A stretch of 64,000 bases of DNA from Gibbula magus (taxonomy: Eukaryota > Mollusca > Gastropoda > Trochida > Trochidae): positions 41,696,358 to 41,760,357 of the forward strand of contig OW388300.1 in assembly GCA_936450465.1 (NCBI GenBank), read 5' to 3'. The translations under genes and the position numbers were made by a program. The notes under the pieces were generated by a model that was given only the letters and a program-made list of their open reading frames with translations, ran no database searches and was not told the origin of the DNA. The number at the start of each line of letters is the position of its first letter. The first letter of the stretch is position 1. This document shows positions 1 to 11,800 of the stretch, piece after piece.

Positions 1-1215
1 TCCTAGTGATCAAACTCATGTAAATTCTAAGTACTTCACCAACACAATGATAAACTTTCAGTATACAATCATATGATTTACTTCCCATTTACCACGGCCG
101 TGTCATTTCAGAACTTTTACTTGTCTAACCTGACAGGGTTAATAACTTTGTATCAACGACTACACCTTATGTAAGCTAATTTTCATTGCCACGCTAGGTT
201 AAATTCGTGTATTTTCATACATTTCAACGGTTAGAAATAATAACACATATGTAGTGTTGGAATATTTACAGAGTAAGAAATAATTTATCATTAAGTTAAT
301 AAACAATGTTATGTTGTTCGGTAACAAAGAGTTCATAACTCGTAGCGCCGATGCATAGCTTTCCATTGTTTTTATTTTATTTTGAATGATTGTGTAGTAG
401 TCTTTATCAAGTTGTCAAGTAGCAAATCATACGAATATTCCCCTCATTAATGTTACACCTGAATTGTGCAATAAGCACGTACACTATTAATAACAAATGT
501 GTGTAAACAGGCATGTCTTCTCGATTTTTGTTCCATAACAATTATCTAGCTAGAACCATTTCTTTAAGTGGTTCGAAATAGATGATTGATGGACATTTAG
601 AATTTATCGTTTTAATTAAAACTAAATGTTTATTCTCTCCGTCGGCGGAGATAAGCAAGATATTAGCTTATTGAACGGATAAAACTTCTGTCCTAAATAC
701 ATTAAGTAAATGATTGACAGGATGCCCTTTTTCAAATATACACAATTTCCGTTTTTTAATCGGCTTGCATAATCCATGACATATCTGTGCCTTTTCGGAT
801 ATATTAATATCACTGTCCATATGTCATAAACAAATAACATTAATATCACAAGAAACACTTCGTTATTTCCACGAGAATTTCAAAATAAACGCAGGAAATC
901 AGTATCTCACATTGTAAACAGAAGTACATTTACATAAAATTTGTGAATATGCTCATTTTTCACCTTATATGGATACAACATAAATATAGATATTACCGAC
1001 TGACCTTTATGTTTTTAACATTTATGTATGAACATAAATTATACACAATGTTTTCGTTTTAATAATGGGCGTATTTCACGCACTGGGGACGAACTATGCA
1101 CATGCCTTGTTAAGAAAAACATTTTAATGTAGCAAACAATGTCAACAATATATTTAGGGATTTAAATTTATGTTGGGATCTTTATGTTTATTTCGGGTTA
1201 TATGTTTTCATTCAG

Positions 1216-1403
1216 GTGTCCCCATTATTATATGGATGATAAATTGTAGCAAGACAGTTGATGTAACACCTGGGCTCCTGAACGACACGGTGCAAATTCC
1301 GCGACATTTGCTCGCCTTGTTACGTAGCGCTACATTGAGCAATCGCGTTGAAGAGAGGTTTAAAAGCCTTGAAACCTCTATTGAACATAACCCAGTCATG
1401 TGA
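1216..1403 (+). CDS. Candidate terminal coding exon, unknown product
   Basis: An open frame follows a plausible splice acceptor (pyrimidine-rich, ending ttcag at 1211-1215) and runs to a TGA at 1401-1403. It encodes about 62 residues, including TVDVTPGLLNDTVQIPRHLL and then a charged helical stretch ending SIEHNPVM. Its local GC content is clearly higher than its surroundings and the residue composition looks protein-like. I do not recognise a domain. No upstream exon was identified, and this region lies outside the 30-kb duplication, so the second copy cannot be used to test for selection. It could equally be a chance frame or a relic exon. Confidence 0.25.
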
Positions 1404-1427
1404 AGATATTACACACGGGTGTGTATG

Positions 1428-1613
1428 TTATGTAATCAAGTGATGTATATTCATTGATAAACGAAGAATGTCCTCTTCAAACACACATCCCATCCCTTGA
1501 TCAGCTTGCATGATCTGCTTGATTGTATATTTCCGGATTTTTAAAACTTGGCCGACTTTATAAACCGAAAACTCTCTTATAACAGCGTATATGATATCAT
1601 TATAAGTTTCCAT
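1428..1613 (-). CDS. Candidate small ORF or exon, unknown product
   Basis: A 61-codon frame starts at an ATG in a good eukaryotic context (acaATGG at 1613) and ends 25 bp from the stop of the convergent candidate exon at 1216-1403. The product begins METYNDIIYAVIREF and continues with KVGQVLKIRKYTIKQIM. It is predicted by eye to be mostly helical, with regularly spaced hydrophobic residues. That pattern is loosely like a small helical-bundle domain of the death-fold type, but no diagnostic residues are present, so I do not assign one. Chance remains a real possibility. Confidence 0.22.
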   Translation of the reverse strand: METYNDIIYAVIREFSVYKVGQVLKIRKYTIKQIMQADQGMGCVFEEDILRLSMNIHHLIT

Positions 1614-1819
1614 TGTTGAGAACGAGACGCATTTACAACAGGTCGTTTATATTCCTAAGGGAGAGTCACCTTTTTTAATCTCGTCTATGCTTATATTTTA
1701 ATTTGTAATTGTTTATTATGTATTATACGCCTGTCATGTCGCCGACTTGCAGACAATATACAGTGCGTTAGTTTGTAGCCTTATATAATTTGTTTTTGAA
1801 GCCATGCCGAATAATGAGT

Positions 1820-1855
<36 letters not shown>
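1820..1855 (+). repeat. Poly-G homopolymer, 36 nt
   Basis: An uninterrupted run of 36 G is flanked by 'aatgagt' and 'aataatg'. It sits in AT-rich DNA with no other G-rich context. Such a run can form G-quadruplex structures and is prone to slippage and sequencing error, so its true length is uncertain. Confidence 0.97.
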
Positions 1856-1856
<1 letters not shown>

Positions 1857-3149
1857 ATAATGATATTTGGAATGAGTTAGATATAGGAGGAGGGAATAGA
1901 TTTAAGTTAAAGCTTTGTATGTTGATGGATTTTTATATACAGGACAGGAGGGTCGATTTCTTGGTGTATGCGCCTATAATGTTAAAAAGATAGCTGAGTT
2001 TGTTCTAGGCTCGAGGCAGCACCTGAGATCTTAGATGCCGCTTCATATCAGTTGGTGTCGGTGAACTTGTTTTTCACAATAAACAAGAAAAAGAAATAAC
2101 ATGTTTTATCGCCATATCTATGAATGAATTAATGTACAGTCGTCCTGGATTGCATGTGTTTTATGCCATCCTCCATTGTCGATATTGCAGTATGTTATGC
2201 ATGATATGATAACGTTGTTTCCTTTCTCCGCTGATGAAGGCATTGATATGATGTAATGAAGATACCCTTTTATCAGTGTACACATCTATAACATTCTAAA
2301 ACAATCGCCATTGGGAGAAAGCCAATATGTTATAAAGACTACTTTGTCAATACCATATTATTGCATTTATATTTATATACTTATAACCTTGGATGTAATG
2401 GAATAATGCAATACCTATAGTGAATTACAGACCGCATGGCTCGATTTTAGTAATTTGAAATCAGCTAGTGAACACATCGCTTTGAATCTCATTTGAAATT
2501 AATTGACTTTCTGCATCCAAGTATGTCTTAAGGTGCATCAATTGTTTTTCATAAAATTTTATTAATTAAATTAAATTTTATTTTCACCACATGTGCTGTC
2601 TTCAATACAACTAAGTTCACTCAACTTGCATATTTATCCCCAATAGCTAAATATATCATAATTACTAGTTTCCAATTAAAATTGAGTAATATCATTTTGC
2701 ATGTGCAGAAACCGAAACTGCACGTCCAATTTACATGCACAGTAGTTATGTGACCTATGAAACATTATCAACTCAGAGTTATGTTCTTGTCTGTTATATA
2801 TAAGATTCCAAAATTACGTTTGACTCATTGACGCGCGCCACACGCTGTGCATTGCGCGGTTTTCGATCAGAAATCACTACTTTTACCTTTATATCGTCAA
2901 TTTTCCAAGTATAATCAAAATGGTAGTTTTCGGTAACAGTCGGTACTTCTCGATAAAGTAACACCATTTATAACGTTTGGAATATGTGACCCCAAACAAC
3001 ATAATGGATGGACCTTTAATTACAATTATGGTGAGCATGCATAGAGCCACTGTTTACTGCAGAACAGACATTCACAATTATAGACAAAATCCATTATAGT
3101 GACAAAAACAAACAGCATATAGCTGATATTTTCAATATTTAACAAATAT

Positions 3150-3780
3150 GGCAAATTTTGAGAATGATCAATCACAAATCATTAGATGCACACAGTTATC
3201 AATAGTTGGATATGTACAGAAATACTGCTCAAGCACTTACATTCTTGCACTTGCTACAGACACTTAGTCAAGGTGTTAATTTGCCGACAGGTGATGTGTA
3301 ATCAAGTATGACCAGAATATTGCACATACCTTGTATGGAAAAAAATTAAATTAACAAACTTTATTTTAATATATAAATGTAGGATTCTAAAACGACCAGC
3401 TTTTACAACTAGCTAAACGTCAACAAAGGTGAAATCACCCTCAAACACTGCATAAGCATGCTCTCACCTGCTACTGCAGCGAGACACTAATTGTTTATAT
3501 CCAATTAGTCAAGGTGTTAATTAGCCGAGAGGTGATGTGCGGTCAAGCATGACTGCCAGAATGTTCTTTGTGTGGCAAATGTCAATGCAAATTTTGAGAA
3601 GGTTCAATCACATGTCATGAGGAGCACAAATTTATCAATGGTTTGATGTGTACCGAAATACTGCTGAAGCACTTACATTCCCACCTGTTGCTACAGACAC
3701 TTGTTAACTAGCAGATCGGTGATATGTGGTCAAGCCTGATGACCAGCATATTGCACTTACTTTGTGGCAAATAAAGCAAG
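3150..3780 (+). repeat. Degenerate ~215-bp tandem repeat, three units
   Basis: Three related blocks can be aligned by eye, at about 3150-3350, 3425-3560 and 3583-3780. Shared landmarks, in order, are 'gcaaattttgagaa', 'aaatactgct.aagcacttacattc', 'gctacagacact', '(a)gtcaaggtgttaatt.gccga.aggtgatgtg' and 'caagcatgac.gccagaat'. The middle unit lacks the first half. The units are well diverged, so this is an old array. No coding potential was seen. Confidence 0.7.
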
Positions 3781-4463
3781 AACAAACTTTACAATCATAA
3801 AGATACTCCCTCTATTTTATTGTAACAAAACATTGGTATAAAATGTTAATATATATTAATGCTGTTAGTGTATGATACTTGATGTCCCTGAAAGCAGTTT
3901 CATTATAAAAGTTAAATGGACATTGTTTCATAAATTTTATTGGTTTTAATACCTTGGACAATATCATATGTGGGTGAGTCTGTGTGTGTCGGTCTGAGTG
4001 GAGATATGTATGAGGGAGTGTCAGATTGTGTGTTTGAATCTTTTGGAGAGTTTATTATGAGTCTGTATGAAGGTCGGTGAATCAGTTAACATCTTTTAGG
4101 GCGAATCAATGTGACAGTCTGTATGCGTCACTGCATCAGCTTGAGTGAGTTGGGTGAAAGGTATGCAAGAAGTATTAGCCTTTATGTATGTATATCCATA
4201 TAACATTTTAATTTATGTATTTCTGTTGTTCAATAAGGTAAAAGTTGTGTCTTATAGACTCTAGTAGGCAATGTTTTTATTATATGTGTAGCGTAAAGCT
4301 GTGTATATATAGTTTATTGCAACAGCATGACATAGTAATAAATTATTATTATCATTATAATTATCATAAAATAATGTGAACACTTTTTCAACATAAGACG
4401 GTTATATTACCCAATAACTTGTCTATTCCTAATAATAGAAGGGAATCCGGATAAGATATTCTG

Positions 4464-4700
4464 TCCGGATTCCAGTATTCTTAGAAACATACTTTCCGGA
4501 AATATTTCCAGAAGACACACGGATCTGGGATATGGAAAATTATAATCTCCGGATTCCAGTATTCTTAGAAACATACTTTCCGGAAAAATTTCCGGGAGAA
4601 TATGGGCGGATCTGGTATACGGGAGAGAATATTTTTCCGGATTCCCGGATACCAAATGGGTAAGGAAACGGGAGAATCCGCCAGGTATCCGGAAATTGGA
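4464..4700 (+). repeat. 84-bp CCGGA-rich tandem repeat at the duplication edge
   Basis: 'tccggattccagtattctta' starts at 4464 and again at 4548, giving a period of 84 bp, with a degraded third start near 4636. Each unit carries several TCCGGA or TTCCGG half-palindromes. The array ends about 20 bp before the left limit of the 30-kb duplicated unit and is not found ahead of copy B. Open frames on the minus strand across it are internally repetitive and reflect the DNA repeat; I do not think they are coding. Confidence 0.8.
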
Positions 4701-5558
4701 TTCCACTGGTTTTGGTCCTGTGATAGAAACGCAGATTCATATTCTTCTAAAATGCTAAATTTATCAGGAATGTCAAACTAACAAAATCCTGTACATGATG
4801 AAACGTATTTCAATGTCAAGACACAAAATATGATTATGTGTGAGAATATAGTTATATAGAAATGGTACACTGTGAACAAGAGGCCTTGTGACTTATGTCC
4901 CTACATTAGAAGTTCATTTGTTTAGCATTATAGTGTTATCCTGCAACTTTTATCTTCATTCTTTACTCTATTCTTGTTCACTATCTTGCCATTTTATTAA
5001 ATCAACTTGTACACGCCAAAGAGAGGATATTTTAAGTTGGATAACTTGTTCCGAATCCTTTTCTCAATGAATAAAATATGTTTAAACCAAACCATAAGAC
5101 AAATAAAGACGAAGCAGAAAATCAGGTCTTTTCCTAGTAAATCACAGAAACTCCTCCCTTGTGGAGCTTGTAACTGAGGTTGATGGAGCGTGATAAAGGT
5201 TAAAAGGATTAGTATTGTATTTCTGCTGCGGTAAACATACGGCCAGTGGCAATGGTGACTGCAAATCAGATTGTAATAATCAATAAACTTGGCTTATACT
5301 GTCTGATTTGAGTTCAGTGTATAATGCACAGTTCAAACCTGATTATAAAAACATTTTTGCTAAAACTTTCATTTGACGACCAATGAAAATAGCTATTTAC
5401 AAAAGCAATCGTCAATAAGGAGACATTACATCAGCCGCAAATTATCACATCAAAATTATATAATATTTATATTATGTCAAGGTCACCAAAATGGACCAGT
5501 CCCTAAAAGAACGTTTTACATAGCAACATTACAGCAAGATAAAGAGGATATTTCTGGC

Positions 5559-5646
5559 CGAATACCATGTATATCCCATCGCGTGAAGAAGCCACGAGTG
5601 TAAATATATTATTTCTACTTCACGAGAGGAGAATACATGGTATTCG
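5559..5646. repeat. Inverted-repeat hairpin (copy A)
   Basis: Perfect 14-nt arms 'cgaataccatgtat' (5559-5572) and its complement (5633-5646) enclose a second, inner pair of arms built on 'cgtgaag' and 'cttcacg'. Copy A carries one mismatch in the inner stem (gaagaag), where copy B keeps a perfect match (gaagtag). The central 5595-5612 is an AT-rich loop. The role is unknown: it may be a transposon remnant or a cruciform-forming element. Confidence 0.75.
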
Positions 5647-5762
5647 ACGAGACATGTCAAGTGCTCTATATATTAGATTTAACAAATCATGGATAGTTGG
5701 TAAATGACGTTCACTTTATGAACCGAGCCTCCGAGACTGCCTTTGTTTCCAAAGCCATCCTT

Positions 5763-5792
5763 TGACGTCATCCTATTATTACGATGACGTCA
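5763..5792. promoter_or_regulatory. Pair of CRE-like octamers (copy A)
   Basis: Two perfect palindromic TGACGTCA octamers lie at 5763-5770 and 5785-5792, spaced 22 bp start to start. In animals this octamer is the consensus site for CREB/ATF bZIP factors. Both sites are preserved in copy B (36122-36129 and 36144-36151). No TATA box or coding exon could be tied to them, so promoter function is only a possibility. Confidence 0.35.
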
Positions 5793-6729
5793 TTTGATTG
5801 AATGGGTTATTTTACTGGGTAGAACAGCATTTTATTTCTCAAAGTGAAAATTTGTATTCTTTTTTTACTCTTAAATGCCATATTTTACCACAGTAAATAT
5901 AATAAAGTGTATTGTTCTTGTTATATCAAACAGACTAGTTTAACATGTGAGTCCACATGCCTCAAAATTCTAGTCTTCACCTTGACCTTTAGAACAATGT
6001 AAAGGTGACCAAATGTGTAAGATATGGAGTTAATCAAGCGAAAGGTTCTTGAGGACAAAATGGCAAAATCTCGCCGGGTTGAATTCTCTCACTACTTGTC
6101 TCTCACTACTTGTCTACATTACAAAAATAAATCTTAACTAAAATTAACCAGTTACTAATTAAGTCATTCAAACTACTTCAGATATGTCGTATTGTAATCG
6201 TGCCATAATCAAATCTCATCTCAGTTCAAATCTCTGACACATTTCCTGAGAAATATTGAATTAACAAGCAAACACGTGAGCGTGGCTTACTTATAAACCC
6301 GATTGTTAGAGTTGGAATTTTTATTTTACTTAAAGAGAGGTGCTGCACACCTAAGGATTGATAAGCTATGAAATGTAATTGCTAAGATTTAACTGTTTGT
6401 GAAAAGGGTAGGACAAGTCTCTTCATGTAAAAAGGTGGTTTAAGTAAAAATAGGAATAATAGAAACTTGAAAGGGTAGGGGTAACATAAAACCCTACTGC
6501 CATTACCAATAATTTCAACTTTATTTTGAAAATTAATCCATCATAATGATCCATTCGAGTGACTTGAAACAACAGGTACATGGAAGCACAACCATGTAGG
6601 TACAGTAAGTGATATACCGCAGTTTATGGCTGAAAGGAAAAGAATTTAACTTTTTCCAAAATATAACAAGTGGAAATATGAAATAGTAAAATCAACAAGA
6701 ACACAGAAGTAGCTTTTGATGAAAGTTAC

Positions 6730-7222
6730 ATGAAAAAGAAAATGAAAATAAAAGTCAACAAATTACATCACAGAAGTAGCTTCATTCTTTCTAGCTCCGA
6801 AGACGAAGTAAACAAAATACAAAACAAATCGCCCAAAATTAAAAAATTCACCAATCTTGCTACATTTTGCACTGCACCTCTCCTATCGGTGAAGAAGACA
6901 TGTCCCAAATTTGAAAAGGATGAGATGAATAGTTTTTTTTCTGTAATCGATCGGACAAAAAATGCACAGAATATGCCTAAGTAAAAAAATAAAAAAAAAT
7001 CGCCAAAAATTATAAAAAAAATACCAATTCCGTTTACATTTCGCACTGCACCTCTCCTAGTGGTGAAAAAGACATGTACCAAATTTGAAAAGGATGAGAT
7101 GAATAGCTTTTCTGTTATCGATCAAACAAAAACTTTCTTCCGGAAGATCAATGGAAATCCAATCAAAGTTTCTATTTCAAACAATTCCCTTTCAAACAAG
7201 GACATGTTGGAGTTTGTCACAT
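6730..7222 (+). pseudogene. Coding-like degenerate repeat, unknown protein (copy A)
   Basis: A frame from 6730 reads 84 residues with a basic start and an acidic SSSEDEV stretch, then 'TAPLLSVKKTCPKFEKDEMN' and a stop at 6982-6984. About 180 bp further on the same motif recurs as 'TAPLLVVKKTCTKFEKDEMN' (from about 7036) and continues through FRKINGNPIKVSISNNSLSN to a TGA at 7220-7222. The block is thus a two-unit tandem repeat with similar reading frames separated by a stop. In copy B the first unit is frameshifted (ends NSFVL at about 37304) and the second is split by a SINE-like insertion. I do not recognise the protein. It may be a broken gene piece or a fortuitous frame. Confidence 0.3.
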
Positions 7223-8646
7223 GATTTTCTTCACAGCAAATACGTTTTGAAGTCACGTTTGATGTTGAGCTAAAATGAATGTGATGTAAACTGTTTTGGA
7301 ATTTCAGGTTTGAATGTTTCACATAGTTAGAAGACAGTATTATGAAACCATACACTTATCTCACATACAACATACAGCAATACAACATACAACAATGTGA
7401 CGTGCGGCTCCGGATCAAGAGGTCTTGGGTCAAATCACGCCAGGGGTTCAGCAACTTTGTCTGCTGTAGAGAACAATTCAACATACATTTAGGGTTGGGT
7501 GCAATGCCACACTGAATTTCAGCGCAATAGCGCCAATGGTTCGCTAGTTCCAGCCAATGGTTGCAAATATCAGCGCAAAGTATAACCACCATGGCGTTGC
7601 GGGCTTTTTCTCTGCAATAATACTATCCGCTGTGATATAAGTGAAATGTTCTTGATAAAGGCATAAGACCCACCTCACCCAACCGTCAGTTGTTGTGCAC
7701 AGTGCCAGCATAACGCCTATGTAGTGACGAAGATAGACCAATATCCTGTTACTAACTGTATGTGGCAATCTTGGTGAAAATTCATATCATTATTTGTTTG
7801 AATGTTCATTGTATAAACGCCACAGAGACAAACATGTCATCTGTGAAGCGCACTTTTGTTAGAAGGAAGTGCAGACCTACCACTTTGTCAAAATAGAATC
7901 ACATTTAACTTAGTGTAGTCGTTTATCAGTGAGACAAGGCGATTTGAATAGCAGGTAATCATTCTGTAGATTTTTTTCCTTCTCTTTTTGTACAACTTTG
8001 TCAACTATCTATCAGCTTTGTCTGTAAAAAATTGTAAATCACCAAGGACATATCAAGGAGAAGGTATTCTAAGTTGGAGAACTTGTTCCTAATCGTTTTC
8101 TTTGTAAATAAAATATGTTTAAATCATAGACCAATACTCGTAAAAGTTAGAGTGCATTGAGCTACAAGGTAAAATACGTCCAAAGAAAGGTAATTCAATC
8201 ACGAAATAAAATAAGAGTCAAAAGCAGATTCCATATACTACATCCGATGACGCAAGTCCAAAATGTGATTTATGATTATGTGAACTGTAATCAATCAAAA
8301 CCTGTTTAGTTTATGATTTACTCATCTGTCGTTTTCAGATATGGAACTGCAATACATCTAAAAAGAGTCTTTCATTTTCTCATTGGTTTGGACTTCGGTG
8401 GTTAAATCAAATAGTTCTTAATGCTAACATATTTCTAAAGCAATTCCGTCAACGATCTGATGTCATTTATAATTTAAAAAAATGCCAATCCAGTCTAGAC
8501 AACAGTACATGGTGTCACTGGTATATTATAAAGGAGAACTGTATTGAGCTGTATTCACTTCCAAAAACATCAAGCGCACGTTTGTAAGCAAAGTTATATG
8601 GCCTGTTAGACTCATCCGTAAAGTAAGGCAGAGACTTTCCCATATA

Positions 8647-8849
8647 CAGTAGTCCAATAAATAAACATACCTCGTATCTAGAAACTTTCTAGTTCGTATC
8701 TAGAAACTTTCTAGTGCGTATCTAGACACTTTCTAAATATAAAAACTCGAAATTTCTAGAAATTTAAATTTTCAAGAAACTTTCTAGATACATACTAGAA
8801 ATTTTCTAGAAATTTCTAGAAAGGGGGTATTTTGTTTCTTGCTTAACTG
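8647..8849. mobile_element. 203-bp Tc1/mariner-type MITE
   Basis: This block is present in copy A and absent at the matching site in copy B ('ccatataaaggt' at 39136-39147). It is bounded by a duplicated TA (8645-8646 and 8850-8851) and begins CAGT and ends ACTG, with imperfect inverted ends extending about 25 bp (…aataaacatacc / …gaaacaaaatacc). TA target duplication and CAGT ends are the usual signature of Tc1/mariner elements. The interior has three copies of 'cgtatctagaaactttctag' and further TCTAGAAA palindromes, so it could fold extensively. It is too short to encode a transposase and is therefore non-autonomous. Confidence 0.88.
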
Positions 8850-8851
8850 TA

Positions 8852-11800
8852 AAGGTGAGTGAGGTGAGTTCTAATGCCGCTACAATGTCCGTTGGACAAG
8901 AAATGAGCAAAAGCCCTTTGGTATCTAGAATTATGTGGCAAATGTGTATCTATGAAAACCTACATTACTCTAAACCAAAAGGATCGCCTACTTGATTATC
9001 CTTAACATGAAAGATGGCATAATTTCTGAAATATATTGCTGGTCTCCACGTTATGCTAAACAAAAGTCACATGAAAGTCCATTGAAATCCTGAAAAAAGT
9101 GTGTTTCGAGTCAATACCATTGAAAACCACGCCCAACGGGTTGATTCATTTGCGCACCGTAACCAAGCACTGATCTAAAATTGAACAATTTCTGTTGTCT
9201 CATTTCAACAATAGCCGTTCTTTTGTGACATGACAACTTCTAAAATGTAAACATAGTATGCTTCATAATGCTATTATATTGCTAACCTGTTCATTATAGA
9301 TTTTTCAAATTTTGATAAGATATCTAGTAGTTATTTCTTTTGACTGACACTGTTCTGCTACTATGCCATGTTGATTGGCAAATAGTTATCTGCGAAGATA
9401 AAATAAAACGCAGTAAGTATCAGTATCAAATTGAAAACAAACTGCTGCTATTTTCGTGTGAGGAGCTGCATTATGATGTGAATTTTTCTTCAAAAGTTTC
9501 AAAAGTTTGGTTGTACGACACATCAGGTATTACACTGACAGTATCTGCAAACAGGGAACACAAATTGGCATTTTGCAGCTTAAGAATGAGAGGGTATATG
9601 TTTTTTATGTTATGTAAAGGTATGATTTTAAACACTGATACTGTAAACAAAATGTTAATCCATGTCATATATATATATATATAAATTATGTTAGACATAT
9701 GGAATGGACACTATAAAGCTTTTTACAATTCAAGAGTTATATTAAATGTCTTAATATTATTAAATTATGTTATGCCTTCGCATTTTCCATGCTGATGCTT
9801 GTTATTTACCAAGGAGTGCTCTGAAAGCATGACAATGTGCTCTATTGATATACACCCAATCCAGTTAAATTACAGTTAAAATATTACGGCACATGATCTG
9901 CTTTTAAGAAGAAAAGGTCTTAAGCGATAAAAGTATGACTTCATGTGAATGACCAAGTAACATGGGATACACAAGTTTTGGACATGGTTGCATCAATTGC
10001 AGAACTAATTCAGCTTAGATGCTTTTCACATCAAGGCAAATACTGCCAACCCTGTCCAAGCAGCTGGACGTCAACAGTAATACCTGTGTCCAGTTTGATC
10101 CATAGAAGATCTGGTATGCGTGTCTGAACGTATTAATTTATTTAAATATGGTGTTGTGACTGGTATTTGGAACCGACACACTACACCTATAATCTGGAAA
10201 TCTATCTTTGACTTTGAATTGATCAATTCTTTGAAAGGATATAAGGCTTGTGTGTCAGCATTTGGCCAACGAAGCTGATAGAACTTGTTCAAGGCCAAGA
10301 GATCTGAAAGCATAGACTTATGGATGATTACTACCATTACATGGTGTTGATCACATGCAAGCTATACCACTTTCACTCAATAGAATCTGTTTTCATCTTC
10401 ATCGTTAAATTATTGATGCTGTGTCTATCGCCACAATACTTGCAGTTGTATATTGAAAATGATGTCAACATATGCCTTGGTGCTTATACCAATACAGTTG
10501 TAATGTGAGGGTTTTAATATTTGGGATTAATGCCGCTATCAAGAGTATTTCATTTTTTTCACGACTGCTAGTATTATTGCAGGGAGAAAGCCCCAAACCC
10601 ATGTGTCTATGAGTTACGATGAAACTTGCGAGATTATGGTGGATTTTGCACTGAAGAACTGGTAGGTAACATAGGTTATACTAGTCTTTTTACTGATTAA
10701 CATAAGATTGTGAAGAGAAGATTAAGAGTGACAAGTCATTACCTTTGATTCTCTCAAACTTTTTGTATATAAAGTCAAACGTCAAAGCCAGGATATTATG
10801 TTTTTCTGCACAGAGGTCAGTTTATTAACTAACGACTTGACAAGACGAATGTCAATCCTTATCTTATGTGTATATTGCATAAAAGGACAAGTCAAAGTGA
10901 TGAATCACTACACACTATATGTCAATGAAATAATTGTTTAGCCAATAACGTCACAATGTGCTGTTTGAAGTTGAACTTACACCTTAATCAATGGAATGGC
11001 AAGCTCAAAAGTTAAACAAAAAGAAGAAGAACAATTCAGAAGATATCAGACAGAACTTAAAATACTTTCTGTTTCAATTTCAAAGGAAACATCATTTCAG
11101 TAAAACTTTAAATTACCACTTTGTGTGTAATTTTCATCAGTAAGTGTTAATTATTTGAGACATTATGCAACTCATCTGACGTCAACAGCACTACATCTAA
11201 TTATGAGTATCTCCAAAACGCTATTGTGTTAAGGAACATTAAGAAGACATTACATAAATGAAAAGTCAAATATTAAAATAAAACATTAAAATGAATAAAG
11301 TTGCAAAGAAATGTAGATCATTTGGACCATTTACTGAAATGAAAACTGCATATTGTGCCCATGAATGAGAAATGTGTCATATCTCATGTCTTTACATATG
11401 GTTATATTTTATACTTATTTGAAACCCAACATTTACATTATCAGATTTCTACAGAGGGAAATGGATATGTGGTAGTTCATATATACAAATACTTTGAGTT
11501 GGTGCTTTGATATTTCAAAATATTGCGAGAGCTTGTTAGCAATAGGAAGAAACTTAATGATGAGAAATATAAACAAAACTTTTGCACTTGAACTATGCAA
11601 CTGAATCATAATTGTCTTTTTTATACTGCAATGGATGAACATGTATGATATTACTGATGTCGTACAATGATGAATTGAAGGTTGTCAGCTATGCAGTTAT
11701 ATAAAAACCCTTTAATTGGAGACTATTAATTATTTACTGGATTCCCAGGAATTCAGCAGAAACTAACTCTGACGCAAAACATTTCTCACTAGGCCAACTA

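Larger units (their letters stand above)
1..4722. other. Unduplicated left flank
   Basis: This AT-rich stretch has no counterpart that I can see elsewhere in the window. It holds two weak exon candidates at 1.2-1.6 kb, a poly-G run, degenerate tandem repeats at 3.1-3.8 kb and a CCGGA-rich tandem repeat at its right end, all listed separately. Between these I see only ordinary AT-rich non-coding sequence: nothing recognisable in 1-1150, 1860-3140 or 3790-4400. Confidence 0.6.

Noticed and set aside
4407..4740. Two overlapping minus-strand frames of 99 and 66 codons
   Set aside because: Both repeat internally with the 84-bp DNA array and lie outside any conserved context.
5373..5603. 76-codon frame with a near-identical partner at 35732-35950
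   Set aside because: It runs through the inverted-repeat hairpin, ends at different places in the two copies and has no recognisable motif.
7400..7450. tRNA-like 'cttgggtcaaatcacgcc' resembling a polymerase III B box
   Set aside because: No matching A box, acceptor stem or cloverleaf could be built; at most it is a degraded SINE scrap.
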